Below, piece after piece: positions 1 to 6,813 of a stretch of 40,211 nt of DNA. The position numbers were made by a program, and so were the translations under genes. Source of the stretch: a virus; IMG/VR virus record IMGVR_UViG_3300024999_000215, positions 1 to 40,211 of that record. One strand, given 5' to 3'. The notes under the pieces were generated by a model that saw nothing but the letters and a program-made list of their open reading frames with translations, was not told the DNA's origin and made no database searches. How positions within the stretch are numbered: the stretch's first letter is position 1; every line of letters begins with the position of its first letter.

Positions 1-276
1 GGGTGCCCAGCTATTCATGCAGAACAAATGGCTCTTATGAAGGCTGGTAGTCATAACCTAAAAGGGGCTAAGCTTTATCTAGTAAGTAATGATGGCTTAA
101 ATGTAACATGCTGCCCTACCTGCCAAAACATAATGGATTGGTATAGAGTAGTCCAAATGCATGAGCCTTTAATTAATACTCCTATACTTAAGCCTAGGTC
201 AGAGGGTATTAATACTATGGAAGTCTTAGGCTGTTTTACGGGGTGTAAAGGTTGGCCCAAGGAGGATAGCCAATGA
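1..276 (+). CDS. dCMP/cytidine deaminase-like protein, C-terminal part (gene begins before the window)
   Basis: The frame is open from base 1, so the gene starts upstream; 91 residues are visible. Two zinc-site motifs of the cytidine/deoxycytidylate deaminase fold are seen: HAE at residues 6-8 (zinc ligand His plus catalytic Glu) and a CCPTC segment near residue 39 (the second and third ligands, normally PCxxC, here CPxC). Known family role: deamination of dCMP to dUMP for dTTP supply, common in large phages. That this protein acts on dCMP is inferred; a tRNA- or nucleoside-deaminase relative is possible. The stop overlaps the next start (ATGA), so the genes are translationally coupled. Confidence 0.7.
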   Translation, partial: GCPAIHAEQMALMKAGSHNLKGAKLYLVSNDGLNVTCCPTCQNIMDWYRVVQMHEPLINTPILKPRSEGINTMEVLGCFTGCKGWPKEDSQ

Positions 277-641
277 AAAAACTATTTAACTTGAGCCTAT
301 TTTTTCGTTGGTACGACTTATGGATGGGAGCTTTTACTGATATAAAGAACAGGGCAGTTTATATATGCCCTTTGCCAATGGTAGGTATAAAGCTAATCTA
401 CCCAAGTAAACATGATATTCTGTACCATTTCAAATGGAAAAAGCTATGTAGGTATGTAGCACCAGAAATTCATGACGATTCTGGATGCAGGTTCTGCACA
501 GATCCTAAGACTAAGCAACTTACCAAATGTAATAACTTTATAGTGTCCTACAATTACTGCTTAGCTACCTGCAATAGACGCCAAAAGATTAAAGCAGAGG
601 AAGACAGGGCTAAGTATATCTTTGGGATGTTTTACCGATGA
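273..641 (+). CDS. Hypothetical protein with Cys-rich C-terminal half
   Basis: 122 residues with no recognised family. The start overlaps the deaminase stop by ATGA and is preceded by GGAGG. The N-terminal half is aromatic and hydrophobic without a clear membrane helix. The C-terminal half has spaced cysteines (a CRFC pair near residue 72, then single Cys residues near 84, 93 and 97) that could bind a metal ion. It ends in a second ATGA overlap with the exonuclease gene, so it belongs to the same tightly coupled operon. Function unknown. Confidence 0.75.
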   Translation: MKKLFNLSLFFRWYDLWMGAFTDIKNRAVYICPLPMVGIKLIYPSKHDILYHFKWKKLCRYVAPEIHDDSGCRFCTDPKTKQLTKCNNFIVSYNYCLATCNRRQKIKAEEDRAKYIFGMFYR

Positions 642-1744
642 TTAGAGACTGGCATTGTCCTGAAGGATGTACGGGTGTAGGACTTTATCAAGGTGCGTGT
701 CCTGATGATCTAGGTCCAGATGAACCATGTGTTAATGGAATCCTTGATGATGAGGAGTACAAAGCTTCAGAAGATCCTAGGTATGATCCAATACTATTTA
801 TAACTGAGGAGGAGCTGCAAACTATGGTTGATTTTAATAAACTTAGAGCTGGTAGGGATAAACGAGATCAAAAAGTTCAACAAAGATCCGGAGCGGTCGT
901 TAAACCGCTCCCTCGGACCTTTTATGCAATTGATTTTGAGACGACAGGCTTTGACCGGGCTAATGACCGGATCATTGAAATAGGAGCGGTTCGGTTCACA
1001 GACGGTGAGCCTGTGGCTATATTTAATACCTTAGTTAACCCAGAAATGTTTATAAGTGAAGAGATAACTAAACTTACAGGGCATACCAACGAGGACCTTC
1101 TGAAGGGCATGAGTGAGGATCAGGCGATTATAACTCTAGTGTACTTTTTGCGAAGTGAGCCTATTGTTGGTCACAATGTTCTTTTTGATTATGAGCTATT
1201 CTACCGAGCTGCTGGTCGGATTGAGTGTGGTGTTTGTAACACCTTAATTGATACACTTACTATTGCACGAGACAGACACAAGTACCCTCATAAACTCCCA
1301 GATATGTGCAAGAAGTATAATGTGCCCCAAGAGGCCTGGCACAGTGCTTATTTCGACGCTCTGGCCTGCGGTAACCTACTCCTAGCCATGCATGCAGAGG
1401 ATAAAAACTACACCGAAGGAAAACAGGTGGCTGACTACCAAAATGTTGTTGGTTGGAAAAGGCAATATGGAGAACCCGAATGGAAACCCTCATGGATAAC
1501 ACTCAAAGGGCAGGGGGATATGCATGTTCAAGAAGGTCCTCGTAAGGCTAGGCAGATTATAAACCCTAGGGCTACTAAACCTGTAGAAGAGCTTAAGCCC
1601 CAATGGTTTGGTAAAGGGTGCCCGTATCAAACACCACCTGAAGAAGCTATTTGTAGTCATCCTGATAATCCTCATGGACATGAAGGAAACTGTGCTCCTA
1701 ATATGAATTGTCCTATGGGGCTATCAGATGATCTACCATTTTGA
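638..1744 (+). CDS. DnaQ-like (DEDDh) 3'-5' exonuclease
   Basis: 368 residues. The RNase H-fold exonuclease occupies about residues 92-255: Exo I is DFETTG (near 98-103), Exo II is GHNVLFDYELF (near 178), and Exo III is HSAYFDA (near 234), whose His and Asp define the DEDDh class. This family removes 3' nucleotides for proofreading or RNA/DNA trimming, using two metal ions. The N-terminal 90 residues are acidic and contain several Cys. The C-terminal 60 residues carry another Cys/His cluster (CPYQ, CSHP, CAPN, CPMG), so the exonuclease is flanked by probable zinc-binding extensions. No polymerase domain is fused. It may act as a phage DNA-metabolism nuclease; the partner polymerase is not in the window. 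Confidence 0.88.
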   Translation: MIRDWHCPEGCTGVGLYQGACPDDLGPDEPCVNGILDDEEYKASEDPRYDPILFITEEELQTMVDFNKLRAGRDKRDQKVQQRSGAVVKPLPRTFYAIDFETTGFDRANDRIIEIGAVRFTDGEPVAIFNTLVNPEMFISEEITKLTGHTNEDLLKGMSEDQAIITLVYFLRSEPIVGHNVLFDYELFYRAAGRIECGVCNTLIDTLTIARDRHKYPHKLPDMCKKYNVPQEAWHSAYFDALACGNLLLAMHAEDKNYTEGKQVADYQNVVGWKRQYGEPEWKPSWITLKGQGDMHVQEGPRKARQIINPRATKPVEELKPQWFGKGCPYQTPPEEAICSHPDNPHGHEGNCAPNMNCPMGLSDDLPF

Positions 1745-1765
1745 AAGAAAGGAGCGGGTGCTACT

Positions 1766-1954
1766 ATGGCAAATATTAAAATTGAGTACAATGTAACAGA
1801 CCTAAAAAATCTCGTACTGAAGGATTTACAAGGGAAGTTCCCAGGTCAAAAGATCGAGCTACACCAAGTGGCTATTGAAACTAAGTCTAAGCAGAACTAT
1901 AGAAGCGAATGGGAAACTGCTGATTTTAGGGCGAGCATTAATGTGAATATCTAA
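1766..1954 (+). CDS. Small hypothetical protein
   Basis: 62 residues, not recognised. AAAGGAG lies about 12 bases upstream of the ATG, and the gene sits 21 bases after the exonuclease stop. Predicted alternating beta and helix, no cysteines and no membrane segment. Charged residues are spread evenly. It is kept because spacing, ribosome site and codon use fit the operon around it. Confidence 0.65.
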   Translation: MANIKIEYNVTDLKNLVLKDLQGKFPGQKIELHQVAIETKSKQNYRSEWETADFRASINVNI

Positions 1955-1970
1955 AAGGAGATGAGGGCTG

Positions 1971-2231
1971 ATGCCTCACTGTGAATGCACGCAACCTGAG
2001 GACTTATGTAAGTGTAATGGATGTTTAGAGGCATTTGATTGCGACTTATGTCCTGAATACGGATGCAGAAAAAACCATGTAAAGGGTGTTAGGATAGGTA
2101 GAATCTTATGCCCATTTGCAATTAAGCCAGGGTACGCAGAGTCATGGATTAAACTACTTAAAGGAGTGGAAGACCGGAGAACGAAACCTTTCGCCAATTT
2201 ATTCAATACGGGGAGAAGGAATTTGGATTAG
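1971..2231 (+). CDS. Cys-rich hypothetical protein, probably frameshifted
   Basis: 86 residues as read. AAAGGAG precedes the ATG. The N-terminal 35 residues hold eight cysteines in a CxC...CxC...CxxC...C...CPExGC arrangement, shared with the gene at 2327 (both contain a CPE-x-GC box), so the two are likely paralogues with a small zinc-binding domain. The last 15 or so residues (basic, RRTKPF onward) look out of frame. A second frame overlapping this end carries a protein-like acidic tail running to a stop at 2311, just before the next ribosome site. A one-base indel near 2160-2175 would restore a protein of about 113 residues. Confidence 0.6.
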   Translation: MPHCECTQPEDLCKCNGCLEAFDCDLCPEYGCRKNHVKGVRIGRILCPFAIKPGYAESWIKLLKGVEDRRTKPFANLFNTGRRNLD

Positions 2232-2311
2232 AGCCCAAAGACTTAAATTCAATGTCCGAACAAGACTTAACCGATTACTTAGATTTAATAGACTACCTGT
2301 GGACTAAGTAA
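2174..2311 (+). other. Out-of-frame C-terminal remnant of the preceding Cys-rich gene
   Basis: This segment, in the -1 frame relative to the gene at 1971, reads PENETFRQFIQYG and continues for 45 residues to a TAA at 2309-2311. It has no usable start codon of its own: the frame opens only after a stop at 2159, and its first ATG is far inside. Composition (Asp, Glu, Leu, Tyr) is that of a normal phage protein. The stop lies directly before the AAAGGAG of the next gene, as at every other junction in this operon. A sequencing indel, a true frameshift mutation or programmed -1 shifting would all explain it. No classic slippery heptamer is seen. Confidence 0.6.
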
Positions 2312-2326
2312 AGGAGCTGAAGACCG

Positions 2327-2899
2327 ATGTCTAAAACATGTAATGAAGTTAAGATTGGGTTGGAAGGGGCATGCATCCAGCACGTAGAGGCTACCTGCTT
2401 ATGCTTAGATTGCTCAGAAAATGAAGATTGTATTCTATGCCCTGAGCATGGGTGCCCTAAGTACCCATTAATACCTGAACCTGAGAAATGGTCTTACAAT
2501 TTTAGTGAGGATGGTTTGTGGGACAATGAAGTCTTTGAAACAGGTGAAGAGGCCTATGAAGCTGGTAAAGATGCAGCCCTAGAGGATGGTTATGAAGTCT
2601 TCTACATTGGCCAGCTTGTGCCTATCACAATACCTCAAAATTATGTAATGGTTACTGATGAGGTATTACGCCAAGTGTCACAGTATTTAGACGATGAGTA
2701 TGGCAGTGAATTTGAGCATGGTGAACGGTGGTACGAGAAAATCACAGAAGATGAGAAGCTTACACTGGATGAGATGCTTAATAATGCACTCCAAGCATGG
2801 CTTGAAAAGACCCACAACCACCCGAAGACTCTAATGGTTACTGATATTGATGAGTACTGCAGGACTGATGGTACATGGATAAAAGAGCCCCAGGAATAG
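2327..2899 (+). CDS. Hypothetical protein, Cys-rich N-terminus and acidic C-terminus
   Basis: 190 residues; AAAGGAG is 12 bases before the ATG. Residues 5-46 carry eight Cys, with a CLCLDC and CPEHGC pattern like the gene at 1971. The remainder is acidic, with a helical stretch (EEAYEAGKDAALEDG near 84-98) and a long amphipathic region near 125-160. No enzymatic motif is recognised. Its last codons form the first arm of the downstream terminator, so it closes this transcription unit. Confidence 0.72.
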   Translation: MSKTCNEVKIGLEGACIQHVEATCLCLDCSENEDCILCPEHGCPKYPLIPEPEKWSYNFSEDGLWDNEVFETGEEAYEAGKDAALEDGYEVFYIGQLVPITIPQNYVMVTDEVLRQVSQYLDDEYGSEFEHGERWYEKITEDEKLTLDEMLNNALQAWLEKTHNHPKTLMVTDIDEYCRTDGTWIKEPQE

Positions 2900-2910
2900 G
2901 GGGCTCTTTT
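2881..2910 (+). terminator. Rho-independent terminator
   Basis: A perfect 11-bp stem (AAAAGAGCCCC pairing with GGGGCTCTTTT), an 8-base loop and a U-rich 3' side that continues into CCTTT. The first arm overlaps the end of the gene before it. Confidence 0.88.
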
Positions 2911-2962
2911 CCTTTACTTAGTATGTGGACAAGCCTACTAAAATAAAGGGAGTGGTTCGTAT

Positions 2963-3109
2963 ATGTTAGAGGGAATCGAAGGTATTATTGATATCTTTGT
3001 TGAGGTATTTAAAGATTCAAAAAAGTTTGTTAAATCATTCACTATAGGGGATGTCTGGGGTGGTATAGCCCTAGTGACTGTGCTGTTTGTGCTCAGTATT
3101 TTGCTCTAG
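2963..3109 (+). CDS. Small single-span membrane protein
   Basis: 48 residues. AAAGGGAG lies about 14 bases upstream of the ATG. The first 35 residues are amphipathic, with the sequence FVEVFKDSKKFVKSF. The last 15 or so (GGIALVTVLFVLSILL) form one hydrophobic span ending at the C-terminus, so it is a candidate tail-anchored membrane peptide. It could be a holin-like or host-membrane-directed peptide, but nothing in the sequence decides this. Confidence 0.6.
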   Translation: MLEGIEGIIDIFVEVFKDSKKFVKSFTIGDVWGGIALVTVLFVLSILL

Positions 3110-3113
3110 ATAC

Positions 3114-3142
3114 TTGTCTATACTTGTTCAGGGTTGTATACT
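3114..3142 (+). promoter_or_regulatory. Putative sigma-A-type promoter
   Basis: TTGTCT, a 17-base spacer and TATACT, followed by a short leader to the gene at 3201. It lies downstream of the terminator at 2881, which fits the start of a new unit. Confidence 0.55.
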
Positions 3143-3200
3143 ATAAATCAGGGGGATTTTGGGGGAGAACTAAAATTTTTAAAGGGATGGTGGACAAGCT

Positions 3201-3482
3201 ATGCCAGTTAGATATCCCAGACCACCAGCCGGGGCAATGGCTGAGCAAATAGATACTTATGTCAAAAAAGAAAGCCATCAGGAAGAGCTGGCTAAAAGTG
3301 TACGGAAGCCCAGTGTCACTAAGGCGGTGGAGCCTGTGACCGAGTGGTTCTTAATCAAAGCTGGGATTGTTTCCCATCGAGGGACTAAGAAAGGGTGCAT
3401 GGATGCTCTTGTATCCTACAGAAGGCTTAAGCCCAAGGATACAACTGAGATGTTCTTAGCCCATGGATTAAAGGTAATCTAA
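3201..3482 (+). CDS. Hypothetical protein
   Basis: 93 residues, no recognised domain. The N-terminus is proline-rich (RYPRPPAG), the middle is Lys/Glu-rich, and the C-terminal half (WFLIKAGIVSHRG to HGLKVI) looks globular. AAAGGGATGG precedes the ATG. First gene behind the promoter at 3114 and 23 bases ahead of the next gene, so the two probably work in one short operon. Confidence 0.65.
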   Translation: MPVRYPRPPAGAMAEQIDTYVKKESHQEELAKSVRKPSVTKAVEPVTEWFLIKAGIVSHRGTKKGCMDALVSYRRLKPKDTTEMFLAHGLKVI

Positions 3483-3505
3483 AGAGAGAAGAGGAGCTGG
3501 CGAAT

Positions 3506-3877
3506 ATGAAAGAGATGGATGTATTACTAGCACGGAAGTTGCTTGTTACTATGGGTGTACTTACTGAAGTTGATGAGCAGGAGAAGGGTGAGATTGTTGC
3601 TGTACTTACAGCTGAGGACATGGCTGCCTATGAGGGTCTTGCTTCACAGGCTTCAGAGATTCGTAGTTTAGAGAAACTACTAAAAGAGCTTAAGATCAAA
3701 ATCAATACGAAAGTGATCGTGCATAATGCCCGGCGGGATATGTGGTGGAATTGCATGGAAACACAGCATGGGGTGACAAAGGAGCAGAGCACCACTGGCT
3801 TGCACGTTGATCGAATAAATAAGGTTCTAAGGAAAGGGATATTGGCTGACAATACCTATGGTATTAATCGGACTTAA
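3506..3877 (+). CDS. Hypothetical helical protein
   Basis: 123 residues; GAGGAG precedes the ATG. Residues 35-75 are predicted to form a charged helix or short coiled coil (ASEIRSLEKLLKELKIKI). The C-terminal part (WWNCMETQHGVTKEQSTTG) is compact and polar. No catalytic or metal motif was recognised. It ends before a strong terminator, so the unit 3201-3877 stands alone. Confidence 0.68.
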   Translation: MKEMDVLLARKLLVTMGVLTEVDEQEKGEIVAVLTAEDMAAYEGLASQASEIRSLEKLLKELKIKINTKVIVHNARRDMWWNCMETQHGVTKEQSTTGLHVDRINKVLRKGILADNTYGINRT

Positions 3878-3893
3878 ATTATATAGAAGGCTT

Positions 3894-3928
3894 AAGCCCT
3901 AGTGCTGCAAGGCATTGGGGCTTTTCTT
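3894..3928 (+). terminator. Rho-independent terminator
   Basis: Stem AAGCCCTA/TGGGGCTT with an inner four-base extension (GTGC/GCAT, wobbles allowed), a small loop and TTTTCTT. It ends the unit before the large noncoding region. Confidence 0.8.
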
Positions 3929-3960
3929 ATGTGTAACCAATAGACTTCTTATGCCCTCCT

Positions 3961-4004
3961 ACACAGGCCTTTGACGAATGTAACACAGGCCTTCGACGAA
4001 TGTA
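3961..4004. repeat. Two tandem 22-bp direct repeats
   Basis: ACACAGGCCTTYGACGAATG plus TA occurs twice head to tail at 3961-3982 and 3983-4004, with one T/C difference. Nearby TGTAACATTC is close to the reverse complement of the repeat's 3' end. This is typical of protein-binding sites (terminase small subunit, initiator or repressor); which one is unknown. Confidence 0.8.
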
Positions 4005-4148
4005 ACATAATAACCTTGTGTAACATTCAGGTTTAAGGGGAGGTACTTTCATATTCCTAATACCACCTATAAATGGGTTAAAAATCCATGACAGAATAAT
4101 CTGACAGGGTTTATGCAGTCGAGTGCATAATTATGCATAGGTGTTTTA

Positions 4149-4177
4149 TTGCAATCTTTATAAGTCTGTAGTATAAT
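4149..4177 (+). promoter_or_regulatory. Strong putative sigma-A promoter inside the noncoding region
   Basis: TTGCAA, 17 bases, then a perfect TATAAT. A GAGGTG ribosome site follows at 4195-4200, but only a 17-codon frame starts behind it (GTG at 4208, stop at 4261). The transcript may be a small RNA or a leader. Confidence 0.6.
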
Positions 4178-4426
4178 ATAGGGATTTTTAAAATGAGGTG
4201 TTTTTAGGTGAAAAGTAAAAATATTACAAATGGCTGTGCGCCTAGGTATCACTGCGTTTGAGCATTTATTACAAAAATACCCATGTAAATAATTAGGATA
4301 TTTTGAGGCCGGGGTGAGAAGCTTGGAGAATTGGTCTGTTGGTCTGACCATTAGCAAGAGGAAATTACCAATAAGTGGAGCCAAGAATGGGGTCAAAAAA
4401 GGGCTTTTCCGAGCTTTTGAAAAAAA

Positions 4427-4639
4427 TTTTCTCGATTACGTACGAGTTGGTAAGGAATTGTTAAAGACACAAAAGAAAAAAGGGGTCTATAAAAAAAAAA
4501 ATTAGTTTTTGTACCAAAACTGCAAATTTGTTCATGGTTGTTCAGAAAAAAAGTGCAAAAAAAAAAAAAAAAAAAATTGCAAAAAATAAAAGCCGTGGCA
4601 CTTGATAATTACGTATCAACTCGTACGTAATCGAGAAAA
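4427..4639. repeat. 26-bp inverted repeat with arms 161 bp apart
   Basis: Arm 1 is 4427-4452 and arm 2 is 4614-4639; they are reverse complements with one mismatch. Each arm contains the self-complementary core CGTACG within ATTACGTACGAGTTG. The 161 bp between them include a 20-A tract. This could be a replication, recombination or packaging site. Confidence 0.8.
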
Positions 4640-4861
4640 CCTTGAAAACAGTAAAAATGACCTATTTTAAAAATATATTTTTAAAATGTAGTGCATAAAG
4701 TGCATAAAAATTCATAAGAAAACGACAAAGGAAATAAGTACTTTAAGGATCAAAAAATAGTTTATTTATATTAGGTTAATTTTTTATTTCTTCTTATATA
4801 TGTATTTTAAAATTGTTTGTTCAAACTTGTGAACTATTGTCTATTAATTTTCTTCTATATG

Positions 4862-4870
4862 TGGTAAAAT
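4862..4870 (+). promoter_or_regulatory. Possible extended -10 promoter for the small terminase gene
   Basis: TGGTAAAAT matches the TGn extended -10 pattern. No good -35 box is found at 17 bases. About 70 bases of leader with a small AGGG/CCCT hairpin follow before the ATG at 4940. Confidence 0.3.
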
Positions 4871-4939
4871 ACTCCATAGAGTTCGCTAGACGAAAGGGTT
4901 CAGAAGCCCTATACACCTAGGAGGGAGGCGATTTTACCC

Positions 4940-5764
4940 ATGGGGCACAAACTAATATCTAAAATAAAACAGGCTGCAAAACCTGTGAAAAATACGCCTG
5001 AGGAAATAGCTGCAGCAGAGGCCCCAAAAGCTACTAAAGGGAAAAAACTCCGTATGCAGTTAGATAAGCCCATGCCTACTACTCAGGGCAGGGTCATCGC
5101 TGTTAACAAAAAGCCAAAAAACCCTATAACATCCCGTAAAGTATTAACGGGTAAGGCTCCGAAGTATATACAGCTTGAGGTTAGAGGATCTGGTGATAAG
5201 GTGTACACAATTGTTGTCCCCGCCAGCTATAGGAATGTAATACCGAAGACATGGAGGTGGAACCCTAGGCGCTACAAGGCTGCAGACATGATAAGCGCTG
5301 GACATCCTATCACCCAAATAGCTAAGGAACTTGGTCTGCATAAATCCATGATCTATGCATGGCTGCAGCACCCGGAGTTCAAGGGCCATGTTAATGGGCT
5401 CGTAATGGAGACAGGATGGGCCAATAAGCAAGAGCGGATTGCGGGACTTAATAAAGTAACCCGCTTGCTCTTTGATAAGGTTGTGGCTGAGATTGATGGT
5501 GTTAATCTAACAGATAAGTCCATTGGCCCAGTGCTAACCGCCATTCAAACAATTGCCAAGCAAATCGCTCAAGAGAAAGATGAATTTGTAGAGCAGTCAA
5601 GAGTGGAACAGAACACAAGCATAAGCGGTCTGGTGGGTGTGGCTATAGCCAACATTGACACTATAATGGCAAGCAAAAGTGCCGAAGAACGAAGGGCTTT
5701 AGAAGCCCAATTCAAGGATGTCAGTGATGATGTGATCCGGGGTATCACTGGTGAAAAGGAGTAG
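4940..5764 (+). CDS. terS: Terminase small subunit (HTH DNA-binding)
   Basis: 274 residues; TAGGAGGGAGG precedes the ATG. Residues 1-60 are basic and low-complexity. Residues about 105-155 carry a helix-turn-helix (AADMISAGHPITQIAKELGL, then a recognition helix SMIYAWLQHPEF) of the kind found at the DNA-binding end of phage small terminases. The C-terminal half is helical (residues 160-230), suited to oligomer formation. Role in the family: recognition of the packaging site and loading of the large subunit. The large subunit is encoded about 2 kb downstream, beyond an accessory island. No other gene in the window fits this role. Confidence 0.78.
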   Translation: MGHKLISKIKQAAKPVKNTPEEIAAAEAPKATKGKKLRMQLDKPMPTTQGRVIAVNKKPKNPITSRKVLTGKAPKYIQLEVRGSGDKVYTIVVPASYRNVIPKTWRWNPRRYKAADMISAGHPITQIAKELGLHKSMIYAWLQHPEFKGHVNGLVMETGWANKQERIAGLNKVTRLLFDKVVAEIDGVNLTDKSIGPVLTAIQTIAKQIAQEKDEFVEQSRVEQNTSISGLVGVAIANIDTIMASKSAEERRALEAQFKDVSDDVIRGITGEKE

Positions 5765-5771
5765 AAAGCTT

Positions 5772-6050
5772 ATGAAAATATACATCGCTGGTAGTATAAC
5801 GGGTAATGAGAACTATCAAGCAGAATTTGCACGGGCTGAGAAAGCGCTGACAGAATCCGGAAACATAGCTCTTAATCCTGCGCTATTACCTAAAGGATTT
5901 ACACAAGAAGAGTATATGAGTGTGTGCATTCCGATGCTTAGTATCTGCGAAGCAATATATCTACTTCGTGGCTGGGAGCCTAGTATTGGGGCGAATATTG
6001 AAAAGCTACATGCAGAGCATACGGGAAAGATAGTTATCTTTGAGGAGTAG
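5772..6050 (+). CDS. DUF4406-like protein (nucleoside 2-deoxyribosyltransferase-like fold)
   Basis: 92 residues from the ATG at 5772, chosen because AAAGGAG sits 11 bases upstream; an in-frame GTG at 5751 has no ribosome site. The start KIYIAGSITGNENY, followed by the NPA segment near residue 38 and LLRGWEPSIGANIE near residue 66, follows the pattern of the DUF4406/nucleoside deoxyribosyltransferase-like family (a Rossmann-type fold with Gly-rich loop and a conserved Glu). Relatives cleave or transfer on N-glycosidic bonds. The phage role is unknown; nucleotide salvage or cofactor modification would be guesses. It overlaps the end region of the small terminase operon. Confidence 0.72.
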   Translation: MKIYIAGSITGNENYQAEFARAEKALTESGNIALNPALLPKGFTQEEYMSVCIPMLSICEAIYLLRGWEPSIGANIEKLHAEHTGKIVIFEE

Positions 6051-6136
6051 CTGTTAAACAACCTGTACAACGCTATAGAGTGGACAAACTATAGCTATGA
6101 GCGGGTTCGTGTTAAACGAATGAGTAAACAGGGGGA

Positions 6137-6325
6137 ATGATTGTCGTGCCTAAGATTTGCCAAGTGTGCAATGTGACCTACGGAAGTACCAACCAAACGA
6201 AATGCAGCTACTGTGAAAGACCTCTTCAGATCATATCCAGCCAGGGCATGTGCCCAAATAGCAGCCTTCAGATTCTTCAAGCGGATATGGAGCAGCATAA
6301 GAATCCATACTTTGGCACCCACTGA
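6137..6325 (+). CDS. Small zinc-finger protein
   Basis: 62 residues. Two CxxC pairs near the N-terminus (CQVC at 8-11 and CSYC at 23-26) form a likely zinc ribbon; a further Cys is at 39. The start is ATG at 6137 after AGGGGGA; a GTG at 6146 is an alternative. The last base of its stop is the first base of the next gene's ATG (TGATG), so translation is coupled. Function unknown. Confidence 0.65.
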   Translation: MIVVPKICQVCNVTYGSTNQTKCSYCERPLQIISSQGMCPNSSLQILQADMEQHKNPYFGTH

Positions 6326-6513
6326 TGGCTAGCATACTGCAGGAGAAACCTGCTATAGCCCATGTACGGAAGTCCAAGAAATGCAGCTACTGCAACGGCT
6401 CAGGTAAGGTCCCAGTGTCTTGGTCAATACAGAATAACCATGGGCTACCTACACGGCTAGAACTTAAGGAGTCGTGCCCAGTGTGTAAAAGACATGGGTT
6501 TGTGAAGGCATAA
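6325..6513 (+). CDS. Small DnaJ-type zinc-finger protein
   Basis: 62 residues. CSYCNGSGKVP (near 20) and CPVCKRHGFV (near 51) match the paired CxxCxGxG zinc-binding repeats of DnaJ-like proteins, so one zinc ion is expected. Such small proteins are common in Firmicute phages and usually have no known role. It ends the plus-strand operon just before a bidirectional terminator. Confidence 0.7.
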   Translation: MASILQEKPAIAHVRKSKKCSYCNGSGKVPVSWSIQNNHGLPTRLELKESCPVCKRHGFVKA

Positions 6514-6518
6514 AAAGA

Positions 6519-6549
6519 AGAAGATCAACCCACTAAGAGTTGATCTTCT
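6519..6549. terminator. Bidirectional terminator between convergent genes
   Basis: A perfect 11-bp stem (AGAAGATCAAC/GTTGATCTTCT) with a 9-base loop. On the minus strand it is followed by TTCTTTTT, a good terminator tail; on the plus strand by a weaker CTCTTTTC. It overlaps the 3' end of the minus-strand gene. Confidence 0.75.
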
Positions 6550-6704
6550 GAAGCTCTTTTCTTTTGGTACTTAGTCACAAGGTCTTCTACAGCCTCATCT
6601 ACTAGCCTAGATACTGGAATCTTTGTCTGTTTAGATAGCCCTCTCAGTATCTCAAGCAACTTATTATCCATATTTATACCTACTTTTGTTCTAGCGAGTA
6701 GCAT
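6525..6704 (-). CDS. Ribbon-helix-helix (CopG/Arc-type) regulator
   Basis: 59 residues and the only convincing minus-strand gene. The start is the ATG read from 6704, chosen because AAAGGAGG lies 7-8 bases upstream. Residues 5-10 (RTKVGI) form the beta strand that pairs in the dimer and enters the DNA major groove. Helix A (NKLLEILRGLSKQT) and helix B (VSRLVDEAVEDLVTKY) complete the fold. Such proteins repress by binding short inverted repeats. Divergent promoters and an 18-bp inverted repeat lie right behind its start, so self-regulation and control of the Rha gene are likely (inference). Confidence 0.78.
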   Translation of the reverse strand: MLLARTKVGINMDNKLLEILRGLSKQTKIPVSRLVDEAVEDLVTKYQKKRASEDQLLVG

Positions 6705-6728
6705 AAAGTTATACCTCCTTTTTAGAGT

Positions 6729-6757
6729 AGTATAGCACAATGTCATTGCTAATTAAA
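6729..6757 (-). promoter_or_regulatory. Putative promoter of the RHH gene
   Basis: Read on the minus strand: TTTAAT, 17 bases, TATACT. The -35 is weak. The -10 is followed by ACT, exactly as in the opposing promoter, giving matching TATACTACT half-sites. Confidence 0.45.
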
Positions 6758-6774
6758 CTACGCTATATTATACT
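6746..6774 (+). promoter_or_regulatory. Putative promoter of the Rha gene
   Basis: TTGCTA, 17-base spacer, TATACT. It overlaps the divergent RHH promoter, and the predicted start falls inside the 18-bp inverted repeat. Confidence 0.6.
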
Positions 6775-6813
6775 ACTTAATTAATGGAATACTTTTATTC
6801 CATTAATTAAGTA
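6774..6813. promoter_or_regulatory. Perfect 18-bp inverted repeat, likely operator or 5' hairpin
   Basis: Arms at 6774-6791 and 6796-6813 are exact reverse complements with a CTTT spacer. It begins at the last base of the plus -10 box and covers the expected transcription start. This fits an operator for the RHH protein, or a stable hairpin at the mRNA 5' end. Confidence 0.75.

Larger units (their letters stand above)
3929..4939. other. About 1 kb AT-rich region without a convincing gene; candidate packaging or replication site
   Basis: Contents in order: two tandem 22-bp repeats (3961-4004); a partly inverted copy of the repeat core (TGTAACATTC near 4018); a 14-bp palindrome TGCATAATTATGCA (4124-4137); a strong promoter (4149-4177) with only a 17-codon reading frame behind it; a 26-bp inverted repeat (4427-4452 and 4614-4639); a run of 20 A (4557-4576); two GTGCATAAA copies near 4691-4709; and a possible extended -10 box before the small terminase gene. 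Position directly upstream of that gene is where cos or pac sites often lie, but origins also look like this. Confidence 0.6.

Noticed and set aside
2116-2307. 63-residue plus-strand frame overlapping the Cys-rich gene
   Set aside because: Basic, low-information sequence; the third frame (2174-2311) has far more protein-like content.
3961-4004. Tandem repeats considered as a CRISPR array
   Set aside because: Only two units, with no spacers between them.
4067-4396. 109-residue minus-strand frame
   Set aside because: Covers the palindrome and the strong plus promoter; no ribosome site; random-looking composition.
4314-4505. 63-residue plus-strand frame from GTG in the noncoding region
   Set aside because: It runs through one arm of the 26-bp inverted repeat and ends in lysines coded by A-tracts; no good ribosome site; composition unlike neighbours.
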